64,000 nucleotides of DNA, from assembly GCA_023052935.1 (NCBI GenBank), contig CM041292.1, forward strand, positions 43,732,139-43,796,138. Direction: 5' to 3'. The notes beneath the pieces were generated by a model, which searched no databases, had not been told where the DNA came from, and saw nothing but the letters and a program-made list of their open reading frames with translations. Below are positions 45,093-56,311 of this stretch, in pieces; the first letter of the stretch is position 1; the number at the start of each line of letters is the position of its first letter. Position numbers and translations under genes: made by a program. This DNA is from Piezodorus guildinii (Eukaryota > Arthropoda > Insecta > Hemiptera > Pentatomidae).

Positions 45093-45967
45093 ATGTGTCG
45101 GCCATTTGCTTCAATATTGCTTCGAAACCCAATTTTCGTTGCCTCCACTATCCTAGGCATTTTCCGTTCAAATCGGTAGGCGGTTTGTTGACGTTGGACA
45201 AATTAATGTTATGTTATTCTGTTTTTACCTGTAGCGTTATTTCCTATATAGGTTATATAACATTCCCGGTTGGAAAAAATACAAAATATATATCTCTACC
45301 CGCCTCTTTGATCCAAATCCTTGTGACTATACACGTTTTACAATATCCTTGCTTTCTCATTACTATTTTACTCAAGCGAAAACTCCTTCGGGAAACTTTC
45401 AGTTCTCTCCAAAGTTTGATGCTTGTGATTCGCAAGGTGAAATTAAGTTATTGGAACAGTCGTAAGGCGAAATTCTTCGCTTGGCTCAATATCATACGCC
45501 CGATCGTGTTTATGGGTATTGTTTGCATGGCTGGAAACTTACCTACTGTCTTTGGTATAGTATTCTTTGTTTCATCTTTATTACTGGGAGCTTGTTTGTG
45601 TTATTCGCAGTTTTGTACCCTTTTGGGAATTGTATGCGAATTATTCGAAACTGAAATCACAGAATTAAGGTCAATGAAGCGAGCTGTATTTCGCAATCGC
45701 AGTATCAAATTAATTGAGCAATTTATTGAAACATCAAACCAAATCATATTAGTGGCAAGAAAAATCAATCGCATATATTCTTTTCCGATCTTAATTATCA
45801 TATCGTCTAGGTATTTGTTTCTTATAATATCATTGTATTATGTTGTGTTCAATATTTCAAACTTCGCATAAAATGTTAGGCTAATAATCGGGGACTCATT
45901 AATAATGTCATATGACTTTTATATCATCTGGAAAATATGTGATGTTTCAGAGAAAGCATCAAAGAAG
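45093..45967 (+). pseudogene. Gustatory receptor large exon, subfamily 1, frameshift and nonsense
   Basis: ATG 45093 opens MCRPFASILLRNPIFVAST, almost identical to the exon at 12068, but one T is missing in the T-run at about 45160 (CATTTTCCG for CATTTTTCCG). The frame then moves, and from FPFKSVGGLL on the protein continues to NISNFA, where TAA at 45869-45871 replaces a Glu codon. Beyond it the frame is intact to ASKK|GTTGGT, phase 0. With two independent lesions this is more likely a true pseudogene than the single-indel copies. Confidence 0.85.
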
Positions 45968-46434
45968 GTTGGTAACTGTTTATTTATAGGTTGTCCAAAG
46001 GTATAAAACTTTTAGTTTAACTTCCACATTTCTTGGTATCCTTTTTTATCATCAACATGCTACTTCACATAAATGATTGCTTATCCAATATTTTATCTCT
46101 CCAACAAAATATATAAAAACTAATAATTATAGATATAGCAATAACATGTCATAAAATCTATTATATTGGTGATTCTTGATTCGGAATATTCGACAAAGTA
46201 CTCACACCTAACACAAGGCTGTTGATAACCTATGGATCCAGGTATTATTTTACCCTACAGGAAATATATTTTCACATTAAATACGTCATTGTGTCACAAA
46301 TATTGGAATTATTCTTTTTGGTACTTCCTCTCTTACTTGTCTATGTTTTGATTTATTATTTTCAATAATGAACCTTTATAATCGACCAAAAAAACAAACT
46401 ACATTAATCTACACCCCTCAAAATTTCAGATTGT
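45968..46434. other. Intron start, duplicated
   Basis: It matches 12941-13350 and 28833-29230. From about 46355 it changes to a different repeat (CGACCAAAAAAACAAACTAC), which recurs at 51585 and, inverted, near 58760. Confidence 0.6.
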
Positions 46435-46725
46435 TTGTTTGTTTATTTATTTAACGTCCTTTTATGCTACTGTGGCTAATCGGACGAAGCTACAGGGAGA
46501 GTCCAAAAGTTAACCTATCCAGGATCAATTAGGATAGGGGTCTTTAACGAGTACCTGACATCACACAGGCTCTAGACAACCTTTTCCCGTCCCCTCCGAA
46601 GGACGATTTAGGAAGGAGGATTTTTTTACTCCAATTAAAAAATCCTAGGGCCACCTGCGGATTTAAACCAGGAACTTTGAGCATAGGAGGTTCTTATGCT
46701 AACCACCATGCTACAGGTAACCCCT
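46435..46725 (-). mobile_element. tRNA-derived SINE, near full length
   Basis: It is the inverse of the SINE at 27274: tail at left (TTTATTTATTTAACGTCCTT), body with ACGAGTACCTGACATC, head at right with A-box-like TAGCATGGTGG on the minus strand. AAAATTT(C/G)AGA on both sides looks like the target duplication. A repeat copy at about 51590-51670 shows the site without SINE. Confidence 0.85.
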
Positions 46726-46979
46726 AAAATTTGAGAGCTTACGTTTCAAGCTACGTAGAATCCGTATAACAAATTTAAAAAAATCTCGTTGTCCGATGCA
46801 AGCAGCATTTTTTCGAAAGTACTTAAGAAATTTATTGAAATTGAGGACAAAAAATTGAACAATAATAACAATTTTTTTATTGAGAAAATTTTACAATCTG
46901 TCCCAATTTGGACATTAATAGTAGTGCTGAATGACATCAAACATACTACATTCATATAATATTCACACAACATAAAATT
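46726..46979. other. Short stretch between SINE and Jockey LINE
   Basis: The first about 40 bases (TTTGAGAGCTTACGTTTCAA) continue the repeat that the SINE interrupts. The rest is unremarkable. Confidence 0.45.
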
Positions 46980-47083
46980 ACAATAAAAGTCAATAATTCA
47001 CTTATACCTATATACACATACACACACTCATACATACATCACATTGAGTGGAGAATCTAGCCAGTGCTAGAACTCCAATATAT

Positions 47084-48766
47084 TTACAAAAGGTCGCGGG
47101 GCCACTGCCGTTTCAACCTTCTAGGTGGGTTGTATGGATGAGTAGAGCTGGATAGGGATTGAGCTAAAGGATTAGGATGATGAATGAGGTTCTGGTGGAA
47201 TTTGGAAAATTTGGATGGAATTAGGTCTGAAATAAATGGAACATTAAGGTCGTGGTGCAAGGTATAATTGGAGACATAATAAGGAGCATTTACTATTGTA
47301 CGGAGGACTTTGGATTGAAAGGATTGAATGCGTTTGATGTTAGAACGTTTAGCTGTCCCCCACAGTTCAAGTCCGTAGGTCCAGATGGGCTTCAGTATTG
47401 TCTTGTAGATTAATAATTTGTTGTCAACTGTAAGTTCAGATTTTCTATTGAGTAGTCGGTATAACTGTCCGAATCGTCGGTTGAGTTCTTGTCTTTTAAG
47501 TCTTGTATGTGGGTTCCAAGTCAATCTTTTGTCTAACAGTAAGCCAAGATACCGGACTGTATCTGAGAGAGGAATCGGTAATGAGTTGAAATAAACTGGC
47601 GGACAGGATATTCGTCTAAGAGTAAAGGTTATGTGTTTACATTTGGCTTCGTTCACCTTTACACGCCAGTTATCACACCAGTGTTCGATAAGGAAAAGGT
47701 GTCTCTGAAGGTTTAAGGATGCTGTTTCAGGATTGGAACTGGATGATAGGATGGCGGTGTCGTCTGCAAAAGTTGCCAGAAAGGTATCAGGATGTGTAGG
47801 AATATCAGCAGTGTAAAGGATGTAGAGGATGGGTCCCAAGACGCTGCCTTGAGGAACACCGGCCTCAACGGGATAAAGGTTAGAAAATTCTTCACCACAG
47901 CGAACTCGGAAGGAACGGTTCGAGAGATAGGATCGGAGAATGAGGTATAGAGACTGGGGTAAATGGGTTTTCAGCTTGAAGAGCAATCCAGTGTGCCATA
48001 CCCGGTCAAAAGCTTGCGCAATGTCCAGAAACGCACCAGAACAATACTCTTTGCATTCAAGAGCTGAGGAAATATGGTCTACAACTCGGAGCCCCTGTTG
48101 AACTGTGGAATGCTGAGGACGGAATCCAAACTGATGGGAAGGAAGATTTTGAGATTCTAATATGGGTAGGATACGTTTAAGAAGAAGCCTTTCGAAGATT
48201 TTTGAGAGGATGGGGAGTAGACTAATAGGCCTGTAGGATGAAGTGTTGTTGGAAGGTTTACCTGGTTTTAAAAAAAGGATGATGGTGGAATGTTTCCATA
48301 ACAGAGGAAAATAGGTGGTGCGGAGGATGCAGTTGTAAATATAAGTAAGGAATATAATAGCTTTCTGCGGAAGTTGTCGGAGGATCTGGGGAGTAAGGAG
48401 ATCGTGTCCAGGAGATTTACGGAGAGTCAGTTTTTGGAGAAGATATTTGACCTCAGAGGGATTAATAGCTTTAGGAGGTAGGGAAAGTGGAATCGGTGAC
48501 ATAAGAAAGTCTTGCACTTTTGCGGTGTGATTGATGTGGGATTCCGGGTGAGGAGTGAATACTTTGGAGAGGTGTGTGGCGAATTCCTCGGCTTTATCTT
48601 CATCAGACGCAGCCCAGGAGTCATCACCACGTCGGAGAGGATGGGAAACATGATGGTATTTTAGGATGTTTTTCGTGACATTCCACAGGGAATTATCACG
48701 AGCTGATAGAGAGGAGAGGTAGGAATTAAAGGACTGGGAACGGAAGTTCGCCAACTCCCTCTTCAA
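47084..48766 (-). pseudogene. Jockey ORF2, reverse transcriptase part
   Basis: An open frame of 560 codons. Fingers have LRKSPGHDLLTPQIL and SSYRPISLLPILSKIFERLL; the palm has FGFRPQHSTVQQ, AFLDIAQAFDRVWH, VEAGVPQGSVLGPILYILYT and catalytic FADD (about 47758-47769). Thumb and C-terminus have DKRLTWNPHTRLKRQE, LKPIWTYGLELWGT and the end RRLKRQWPRDLL. Reverse transcription would copy element RNA at a nicked target. It is joined to the endonuclease frame by a one-base loss at about 48826-48832, seen because the sibling at 43.6 kb reads RRARSKWHRTR while this copy changes frame at RRARS. Confidence 0.92.
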
Positions 48767-49767
48767 TTGTCTACAATAGAAGTTATAGGAGCGGCGATCT
48801 GTTGGGTGTCGGGTGCGCTGCCATAAGATCTTGCTCGGCGTTTGGTGTGGATAAGGTCTATAATAGGTTGTGGAAAATGATTTTGGTCTGGATTTATATT
48901 GGAGTGTTTAGGAGAGGAAGCAGTCCAGACAGCTTGTTGGATGGCGGTGGTAAAGGAATAGACGGAATTATCTAGGTCATCTTCGGTTTTGAGGGTTACT
49001 CTGAGGTCAATATTATCGGTCAGGATTTGGCGGAAAAGGTTCCAGTTGACAGGGCCTCGGATGAATGATGGTGGAATGGGTTTTGGAATTGGAGTGAGAG
49101 ATACTTTTAGGATCTGTGGACTATGGTCTGAGGATAGTTCATCAAGGCGAGTTAAAGACAAGTTGAGAGAGCCTAATCCGCTGTGGATAAAGAAGTCGAG
49201 GATGTCAGGATTGCGGTTAGGATCGGTTGGCCAGTAGGTAGGGGAGTCAGGAGGCAGGATATTAAAATTTCGGGAGTTGAGTGCAGACAGCAAATTTCGT
49301 CCCCGAGAATTCGTGGTTCTGGAACCCCACTGCTGATGCTTGGCGTTTAAGTCTGCACCCCGAATGAAACGATTTCCTAAGGAATCCAGGAAGGATACAA
49401 ATTCAGAATTGGAAATGGAATGTTTAGGAGGGCAATATGCAGATGTGAGGGTTACCGGAAAGGAAAAAGTCTTGATTTCTATGGCTGTGGCTTGTAGGAA
49501 ATCATAGGTGGGAAGTGGGAGTAAATGATGAGAGAGGGATTGGTGGACAATGATAGCAGAACCGGCATGGGCTTTACCGTCTGGGTGGTCAGTACGGTAT
49601 GTCATGTATTGCGGTATTTTGAAGTACTGTTTAGTCGTTAGTCTTGTTTCAGTTATAAGTGCAACATCGATTGTTTTGTCTTGCAACAACGCTGTCAGTT
49701 CGTCAGTATGATTTCTAACACCATTCGCATTCCAAAGGAGAATGGATAAGGAGTTAGGTGAAGTCAT
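48763..49767 (-). pseudogene. Jockey ORF2, apurinic-type endonuclease part
   Basis: It starts MTSPNSLSILLWNANGVRNH at the ORF2 ATG. Endonuclease landmarks follow in order: NANG, ALITETRL (Glu), the DHPDGKAHAGSAI segment, AYCPPKHS, GADLNAKHQQWGS (Asp/Asn) and SSDHSPQI (catalytic Ser-Asp-His). This domain nicks the target DNA to prime reverse transcription. The frame is lost at about 48830 and runs into a chance tail. The DFN motif reads 'ADLN', a possible further change. Confidence 0.92.
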
Positions 49768-49769
49768 TT

Positions 49770-51083
49770 AAGGATTTTTCAAGGCAGGGATTAGATTCGA
49801 TACTAGATTTGTAAGGAGTGATATAAGCGGCATAACAAGAGATTTGATTTCGGAGATGAACGATGTCATTAGACTGGTAAGATCTGTGACGTTTGATGGT
49901 GGAGGGATATGAGAAATTTGATGTTGAGGAGTTTTTTGAAGATTAGGTAAACTTTGAGGGATAGATTCTTGTACAATAGATTGAGAATGTTGAGGAAAAT
50001 GTTGTTCCGGCAGTGCCTCGACTTCATGATTCTGTTACCACCTCCAAGCAAGTGGGCAAATGACACGTTAGAATTTACAAGTTTAGATGGTTCTCTTCTG
50101 CTTCTGGTTGGTACAGCTGTTTCATTCTGATCCTGAGGTTTTTGGTATCTGGTTCTGAGTTTCTTGTAGATTTCACATCCCTTGTAGTTAGCCGGGTGGT
50201 CCTTGAGGCACAGAGCACATACAGCGGGTGTTGATCTTGATCTTGTACATTCTTCTGTTTTATACTGTTCACCGCATTTCACACAGCGTGGTATGTGATG
50301 GCAATAACTTTTGGTATGACCATATGCCTGACAGTTATGGCACTGGACTATTTCTTTCTTTGTGTAAGGTTTTTCAACTTTTACACGGGTATAGTACAGT
50401 CTACTGAGGTCATAGATTTTTTCGACTCCTGCTGATGGTTCCAAGTCCACGAAGAATAGAGGCAGTGGACTTTTATCTTTTAGAACGTTGGTGACTTGCC
50501 TCACTTGGAATCCTAATTCTGTCAGTTCTTCTTTGATTGCTTCAACGGGTGTTGAGGAATGTAGGTTTCTGATTACGACCCTTAATGCTCTCTCTTGGCG
50601 CAGCTGATAAGTATGAAAGTCAGCTTTGGTCTCAGTCAGATATTTTACAATCTTTCTGTAGGTTTCAGCAGTAGTCGGAGATATTTTAGTATCATTGGTT
50701 CTACTTATACAATAATGACTATTAGGATCTGTTACTTTGTTTAAATGCGGACACATCAGTTTAAAATTTTTAATATTTTTAACAAATATTGGTGGAGGTA
50801 GTGGTTCTCTGGGTATAGGAGAAGATTCCATGGTTTCTTTTTCATTTTGGAGGAGCTGAAATGGATTCGGTGTAAAAAACGGAGATTCATCAGTTATTCC
50901 TTGTGATGATGTGCTGGGCTGTGGTTCAGATCCTAATGAGGTAGCTGACGCGGTCGCTGGTGGAATCATTTTTTTATTTTGTTCACGGCGGGGTCTCTGT
51001 TTTGTGGGAGACGAGTTCGAACCTGCAGATCTAGATCTTTTACTTGCGGACTTTGAGGACATGACTTGATGAAAATATCTCAT
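49770..51083 (-). pseudogene. Jockey ORF1, gag-like RNA-binding protein
   Basis: ATG at 51083. The N-terminus is Ser/Lys/Arg-rich, followed by the PPIFVKNIKNF segment, an RNA-binding region (RALRVVIRNLHSSTPVEAI, PLPLFFVDLE) and three Cys knuckles at about 50160-50330: CHNCQAYGHTKSYC, CVKCGEQYKTEEC (His replaced) and CALCLKDHPANYKGC. One base change near 50030-50042 moves the frame. Without it the reading frame would continue to the TAA just before the ORF2 ATG, while the frame as written ends at 49869. Confidence 0.88.
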
Positions 51084-51230
51084 TGATTAAGAAAATAATA
51101 ATAATAATAATAAATAATGAGATAAGAATTAAAGATAAAAGAAAGATAATTAAAAGAAAAGCAAGCCCTAGCTTGCCGAGCTAGCGGCAATCAGCTGATC
51201 AGTGACCCTTCTTTCACTTTTTCGTGATTG

Positions 51231-51690
51231 TACAAAGTAAATTATAACTTTGCTTACCGAAACTTCTCCAATATTCACTGCCGTAATATTCCTGAGGTCT
51301 AGTGATGTTCTCCAGACTGAATTCTAGCGAATTCCTACTGAAAAAAGCAAAAATCTGAGAGACGATGTAACGTATGACTGTTATCATCGAGCGCATCAGC
51401 TGATCACAGGACAAAAAAACTATGTCATCCACCGATGATCCTAAAACCTTAGACGTTCATATCAGCAAGTTATGTTTTAAAATGGCGGCCGATTAAAAGT
51501 GATTTAGTTCAATAACTCAGTTATTTCAGAAGATAAAAAAAAATCTATTTGTGTTTTTTTTAAACAAATTAATAATTGGTTTATTATTATGTATCTATGT
51601 AATCGACCAAACAAATAAATAAAAAAAACTACAGCTTATAATTTGAGGGCTTACGTTTCAAGATACGTAAAATAATCCCTATCTCCTAAT
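51231..51690. repeat. Fragments of dispersed repeats
   Basis: 51480-51545 (AAAATGGCGGCCGATTAAAA, TTCAATAACTCAGTTATTTC) is similar to 59485-59545. 51585-51680 matches the sequence flanking the SINE at 46.4 kb. The remainder is unclassified. Confidence 0.5.
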
Positions 51691-54085
51691 TAATAAATAA
51701 ATACCATAATTTGGACATAATAGCGTTTTGAAATTAGGAGTAGTAATATACCATTTTCCTTTGAATTATATATTATTTGTCATATTAGTTAATATCCTAT
51801 CAAGAGCTATATTAAGAGTTATACCCTAATATAGTTATTTCGAAAATATATAATATAACATTGTGTAGTAATTTGTAGCGTTTTATTTTATTTTTTTCCC
51901 CAAAGTATTATAAGATATTTACATTTAATCCAAAACACACTAATACATATTGTATAACATAAAAATACAATTATTAATATAGTAAAAAAAAGGAATTATA
52001 GATTTTAAAAGAAAAAAAATGGTTGAATTAGGGATGAAAAAATGTTTATCAGTTTTATTATATTATTGAATTATAAATAAAATTTGAAAATGATTTACGT
52101 ATTAGTCAATACCTACACGCTAATTTCTTTTTTTGATTTAAAATACAACCTATTGAATTAAATTTAAACAAACACCCAATAAAATACCAGAAACAGGCAG
52201 TCTCTGATGCCACTAATAAAAGGAGATAAAAGTTAAAAATTATTTAAATTAAATCAATCAAGAGAAACATCGGGTATAGTTGTTCATTATGGTTTACTAC
52301 ATGCACCATCAGTATTTCGTCCGTATGTACATATATGTATATATGTATTTGAAAGCCGCATAGTGGTTTCGATTATTGTTTTTACTTTTTACACTAAAAA
52401 GAGAAAAATTGTTCACGGACGTAATAATCTAGAAATTTATCGCCCTAAAACACCTTACCTACCTAAATATTGTTCAAGAGGTAAAACACACTCGAGCGCA
52501 TCCACATCCAAATACATATTTTTTTCTTTGCCTTTAAAGTCAATTTCTATCTAATAATGGCAAACATGACCAATAATCCCTTTGGAAATTAATCGATATA
52601 ATTACAGAGGGTGTAAGGAGAGATTCATTCCCGGTTCCGCCAAGAAATAATATTCAACCCATTTATATAATTGAAGTTTATAACAAGAGTCTCGACTAAT
52701 CCACTCTTGCTAGAAAATGTCGGTAACCTATAGGACAACCCGTTCTGTTTGCCTAAGCTGATTCGGAGAGGATGTAAAGATCGGAAAAAATAACAATAGT
52801 GTATGAGCGATTTCAGGAATGTTTGGGAAAAATATTTTATAAAACGTAATTGAATTTAAATCCACCACTGCATTAATATAAAATATTCAATCACTAAAAT
52901 CTATCTTCCTATTTACAATGACCACCCAGCTTTACGATATTTCGCGATGGGCATATGCTTAGTTCTAGGCCTTTTTTACTAAGCCACTGTTCTTCCAGTT
53001 GTTTTCCTCTTAGTTTTATTCGTATTTCCTCTGAAAATTGGCAAGAGATTAAATTTATTCAAACAGTGTCGTGCAGATTAAGGCAAGGGAAAGCAGTTTT
53101 CCATTGCGTGAGCCTTCATAGCAATGCATTTGTTCTTCGTCTGTCTGAATGTCTGTTCACTCAAGGCATGTTCCATTGGTCGGAAGCTGTCTTTAATCTG
53201 CCCATATTGCTGCAGGTCAGCCCGATCTGTCTGCAAAAAAAATTTTCATGTTTTTAGTTTAATGATTGGTTGCTTATTCCCAGTTGGAGATTCTTTCTTG
53301 AGATATAATGCAACCTCCACCTCCACCCATATATGTGATCCGTAATTTACATGGACAATATAAACAAGTGGTATTTACGATAAAAAAATAAATAAATAAA
53401 CAAAACGATGAGGTTCCATTTGACGAATATGTTGTGCTCTGCTGTTTTAAGAACAGCAGACGTTGAGCACAAAGTTATGATATCCTTCCAATGAGCTTTT
53501 AGCTTGTCCTGGAACCTTCTGAATCCAGTGCGAGATCCAATAGTCGGGGAGAACTCTGTTTGCAGCAGAATATCGCCACCAGTCTTTATTGGAAAGTGTA
53601 GAAGAATTTCCTTAATATGGCTCCTCTTAGGCTCGCTTACTCCACTTATCTATATTATATTTTAAGAATTCTATTTCCAAAATATAGTTTCTTGCCGATT
53701 CTCAGCCGAAGTCCTTGGGGTAATGGTTTATGTCTTCGTGACTCTCAGTAGAACCAGTTGTCTGCATGAACAGGATAGACTCAGTTACGAGGTTTCGGAG
53801 ACCCATGAATGTATTTCCTATTCTGCTTAATCCGTTTTTTTACAATATCATCAAAGTACTGCAGGTGAAGAGTGACATATAAATAAATAAACTTTTTGCA
53901 TTTCTTATACCACTATATGTTACTTGTTCCTCTGCTTTAATTCTCTAGGCTTTACGATGTAAGTTAACTAGGTTATTCATGTCTATAGGGCCTTTTATGG
54001 GGATGATCTGAGTCTTGGCTACACCGATAATCAACCCATACTCATGCAACAATCCCAAACAAGAATGCTACATCTTTGGGCTTGA
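51691..54085. other. Large stretch without a recognised gene
   Basis: AT-rich to about 52900. At 52955-53345 two plus frames are open but resemble no family. 53430-53620 has a long minus frame of unknown nature. At 53930-54070 the minus strand reads approximately LLHEYGLIIGVAKTQII then PIKGPIDMNNLVNL, reminiscent of a LINE RT, but too short to be sure. Confidence 0.4.
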
Positions 54086-54965
54086 TTTTTACTTTCACTT
54101 ACCTATATATAAAATATATAGTAAGGGATAGTATTGCGGTCGTGGAAATTTTAGAATTCCAGTTTTAAACATAAATTCACGTTTTATGTCCAAATAACCA
54201 AGTCTCGCAAAAAGGTGTGTATGTCAATGTGTCCATGTGGTAAGTCTAGCGAAAAAAACGAAAAGTCGTGGAGAGCTGAGATTCCATATTAGAGACTACT
54301 ATACGCCCTAGATGTTAGAGCAACGTTTTTCTTCAAAATTGGCCAACCAGAAGAGACACTTTATATCATAAATTTTGCACCTTTTTACGATTTTCTCAAA
54401 AACGGATAAAACGATTTTGATTAAACTCCCTATATCGATGTAAAATTCATCGGGCTTAAATATCATGTAGGTTTCTGTGAAATAGTCTGACGGGCTTAAG
54501 TGCCGATATTTTATTTTTTCTTCCTCTAAACTACCTTTAATTTTGTACATTCCAAAAGATTAACCATGTCATATTAATGACATTGATGCAGGACGGCTAA
54601 ATATACAAGTTGGACGAATTTGATGATCAACTAGAGGTTATAAGAGCAAAACTATTTTTTTAATGTAAATTTTGATAATAAGAACAGTAATATAGACGAA
54701 TAATATACCGTTAGAAAGAGGAAGATTTTAGAAAAAATATTATCTGATACAGAAAGTTCTAAAAGGTAATATAAAGTAACGAATGGGAAATAAACTTATT
54801 ACTGATTAACATTTTAGTATAGTTATATTATTTAATCTAAATCATATGTTTCCAATTAAAATGAATACACGTTCTATTACAATCAACCTAAAATATTTTT
54901 TCAAATTGAAGTATATTTAATAGTTTTTAAATTGATATTAACAGTCGAGGTAAGTGAAAGACTGT
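54086..54965 (+). repeat. P-family repeat, copy with both ends
   Basis: It opens TTTTTACTTTCACTTACCTA and closes CGAGGTAAGTGAAAGACTG, so the 13-bp inverted ends CTTTCACTTACCT (54092-54104) and AGGTAAGTGAAAG (54948-54960) can both be seen. This gives a unit of about 0.87 kb. Inner motifs AACCAAGTCTCGCAAAAAGG and GCATCGTTTTTC-like parts agree with the other copies. Confidence 0.7.
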
Positions 54966-55223
54966 GTTTAAACTTGCTCTGCTATGCTCAGCAATGATGA
55001 CTGTCAGATTACCCATATAATCTTGCGAGGAACCAATTGCTTTTCATTTCCACAGCAGCTGATTGAATACTAACTTAAACAAGGCTGAATGCAGGTTTCT
55101 ATTGTCCTTCCCATCTCCTGATAGGAATAGTATACTCTTACTCTGATATTACCCTACTTATTTGGGATTATTAGTTGTTAGGAATGGCAAAGCTATGAAA
55201 AATAGCTAATCATGCGTGCACCA
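54966..55223. other. Short unassigned stretch
   Basis: Nothing recognised. Confidence 0.35.
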
Positions 55224-55376
55224 TAAAAGGTGGAGTGGCACATGCCACTATAAAAGGTGGAGTGGCACATGCCACTATAAAAGGTGGAGTGGCACATGCC
55301 ACTATAAAAGGTGAAGTGGCACATGCCACTATAAAAGGTGAGTGGCACATGCACTATAAAAGGTGGAGTGGCATGT
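55224..55376. repeat. 27-bp minisatellite, about 6 units
   Basis: The unit AGGTGGAGTGGCACATGCCA + CTATAAA repeats with few changes; the last units have 1-2 base deletions. Each holds the near-palindrome GTGGCA-CA-TGCCAC and a TATAAA. Because 27 is divisible by three, a plus frame encodes repeated AHATIKGGV, which I do not take as a gene. Confidence 0.95.
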
Positions 55377-55384
55377 GTATTCTT

Positions 55385-56072
55385 ATAATAATAATAATAA
55401 TATGCTTAGCGAACCCGAAGGTTCGATGCCGATACCACCAAATTCCGCCTACACAGACTCGTCCAATGTTCACCATTCAAGCCCAAGCCCCCGAGATCAG
55501 CCTTACCGCAATCCTCCCATCTACGCTTCGGCCTACCTTTCGGACGCCTACCAGTCGGATCAGCAAATACCAACTTTCTCGGAATCCGCTTGTCGTCGAG
55601 CCCAACAACTTTACTCGCCCATTTGAGTCTCCGCGATACAATCAGCTCAATTATATTCATAGGATACAAGTTCCGCAATTCTGCGTTGTGCAACCTTCTA
55701 AACTCCCCAGTGGCATCATCTCTCTTCGGACCAAATATTTTACGCAATACCTTATTTTCGAAAACCTTAAGCCGTTGTTCATCCTTTAAAGTAAGCGGCC
55801 ACGTTTCACATCCGTAAAGAAGCGTTGGAAGAATAATAGTTTTATTAATTCTAACCTTTAAGTTTTTAGATATAAGCCGCGAACTAAGTAACTTAGCAAC
55901 TGAATAATAACACGCATTTCCCACCTTTAACCGGGACTTTATTTCTACCTGGATTTCATTTTTTCTAGTTATAATTGAACCTAAATACTTGAATTTCTCT
56001 ACGTGTTCAAAAGTATGCCCTGATACATGAATATCACCAAGATCGACACCGTTTCTGCTACTAATCATTGTG
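55385..56072 (-). mobile_element. RTE-like LINE, RT C-terminal part with open frame
   Basis: Minus frame of 220 codons at 55406-56068: HVEKFKYLGSIITRKNE, LLYGCETWPLTLKDEQRLKV, LRKIFGPKRDDATGEFRRLH, RRLKWASKVVGL, then GRRPKGRPKRRWEDC and the end SASNLRVR. This is the conserved tail of a very common insect LINE RT. The 3' tail is (ATT)n at 55386-55402. Similarity ends sharply at about 56070, so it is 5'-truncated yet still open, and thus young. Decayed relatives lie in both Helitrons. Confidence 0.85.
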
Positions 56073-56183
56073 TTATTTTTATAAGTAAAGAAAATTACCT
56101 AAATTATTAATCCATTATGGGTCCCTTTAACAACATAATAACCCAAATAGACTGGAGTTACATTGACCGGTTTAATAGTAAAA

Positions 56184-56213
56184 TATAAAGGATCTAGTAT
56201 GGAAGAGTCAGTT
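56184..56213 (+). promoter_or_regulatory. Core promoter of the broken Gr exon at 56312
   Basis: TATAAA at 56184 and TCAGTT at 56208 are again 24 bp apart. The ATG is 104 bp downstream rather than 78. The element is preserved although the exon is dead. Confidence 0.55.
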
Positions 56214-56311
56214 ATAATAATAACTGTTGTCATGTCAGCATTACTAACGATACCCTTCCTCACTGGTAATGGACAATATTGAACGTATCGGTGTTGTTCA
56301 TTCGTCTCAAG

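Larger units (their letters stand above)
46980..51230 (-). mobile_element. Jockey LINE, near full length
   Basis: The element has a 3' UTR (46980-47083), ORF2 with RT and endonuclease, ORF1 and a 5' UTR reaching at least 51180 and perhaps about 51230. ORF1 and ORF2 abut as TAAATG on the minus strand near 49765. The only clear lesions are one frameshift in each ORF. It is the best preserved transposon in the window and likely close in sequence to a source element. The 5' end is placed only by loss of recognisable structure. Confidence 0.9.

Noticed and set aside
52955..53345. Possible small gene with overlapping plus-strand ORFs
   Set aside because: No recognisable domain, no splice structure, Ser/Cys/Phe-rich low-information translations in two frames.
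55224..55376. CRISPR array
   Set aside because: Units are directly contiguous without unique spacers and the DNA is eukaryotic.
55235..55789. 184-codon plus-strand ORF with AHATIKGGV repeats
   Set aside because: It is the translation of the 27-bp minisatellite continued antisense into the LINE RT; no independent coding signal.
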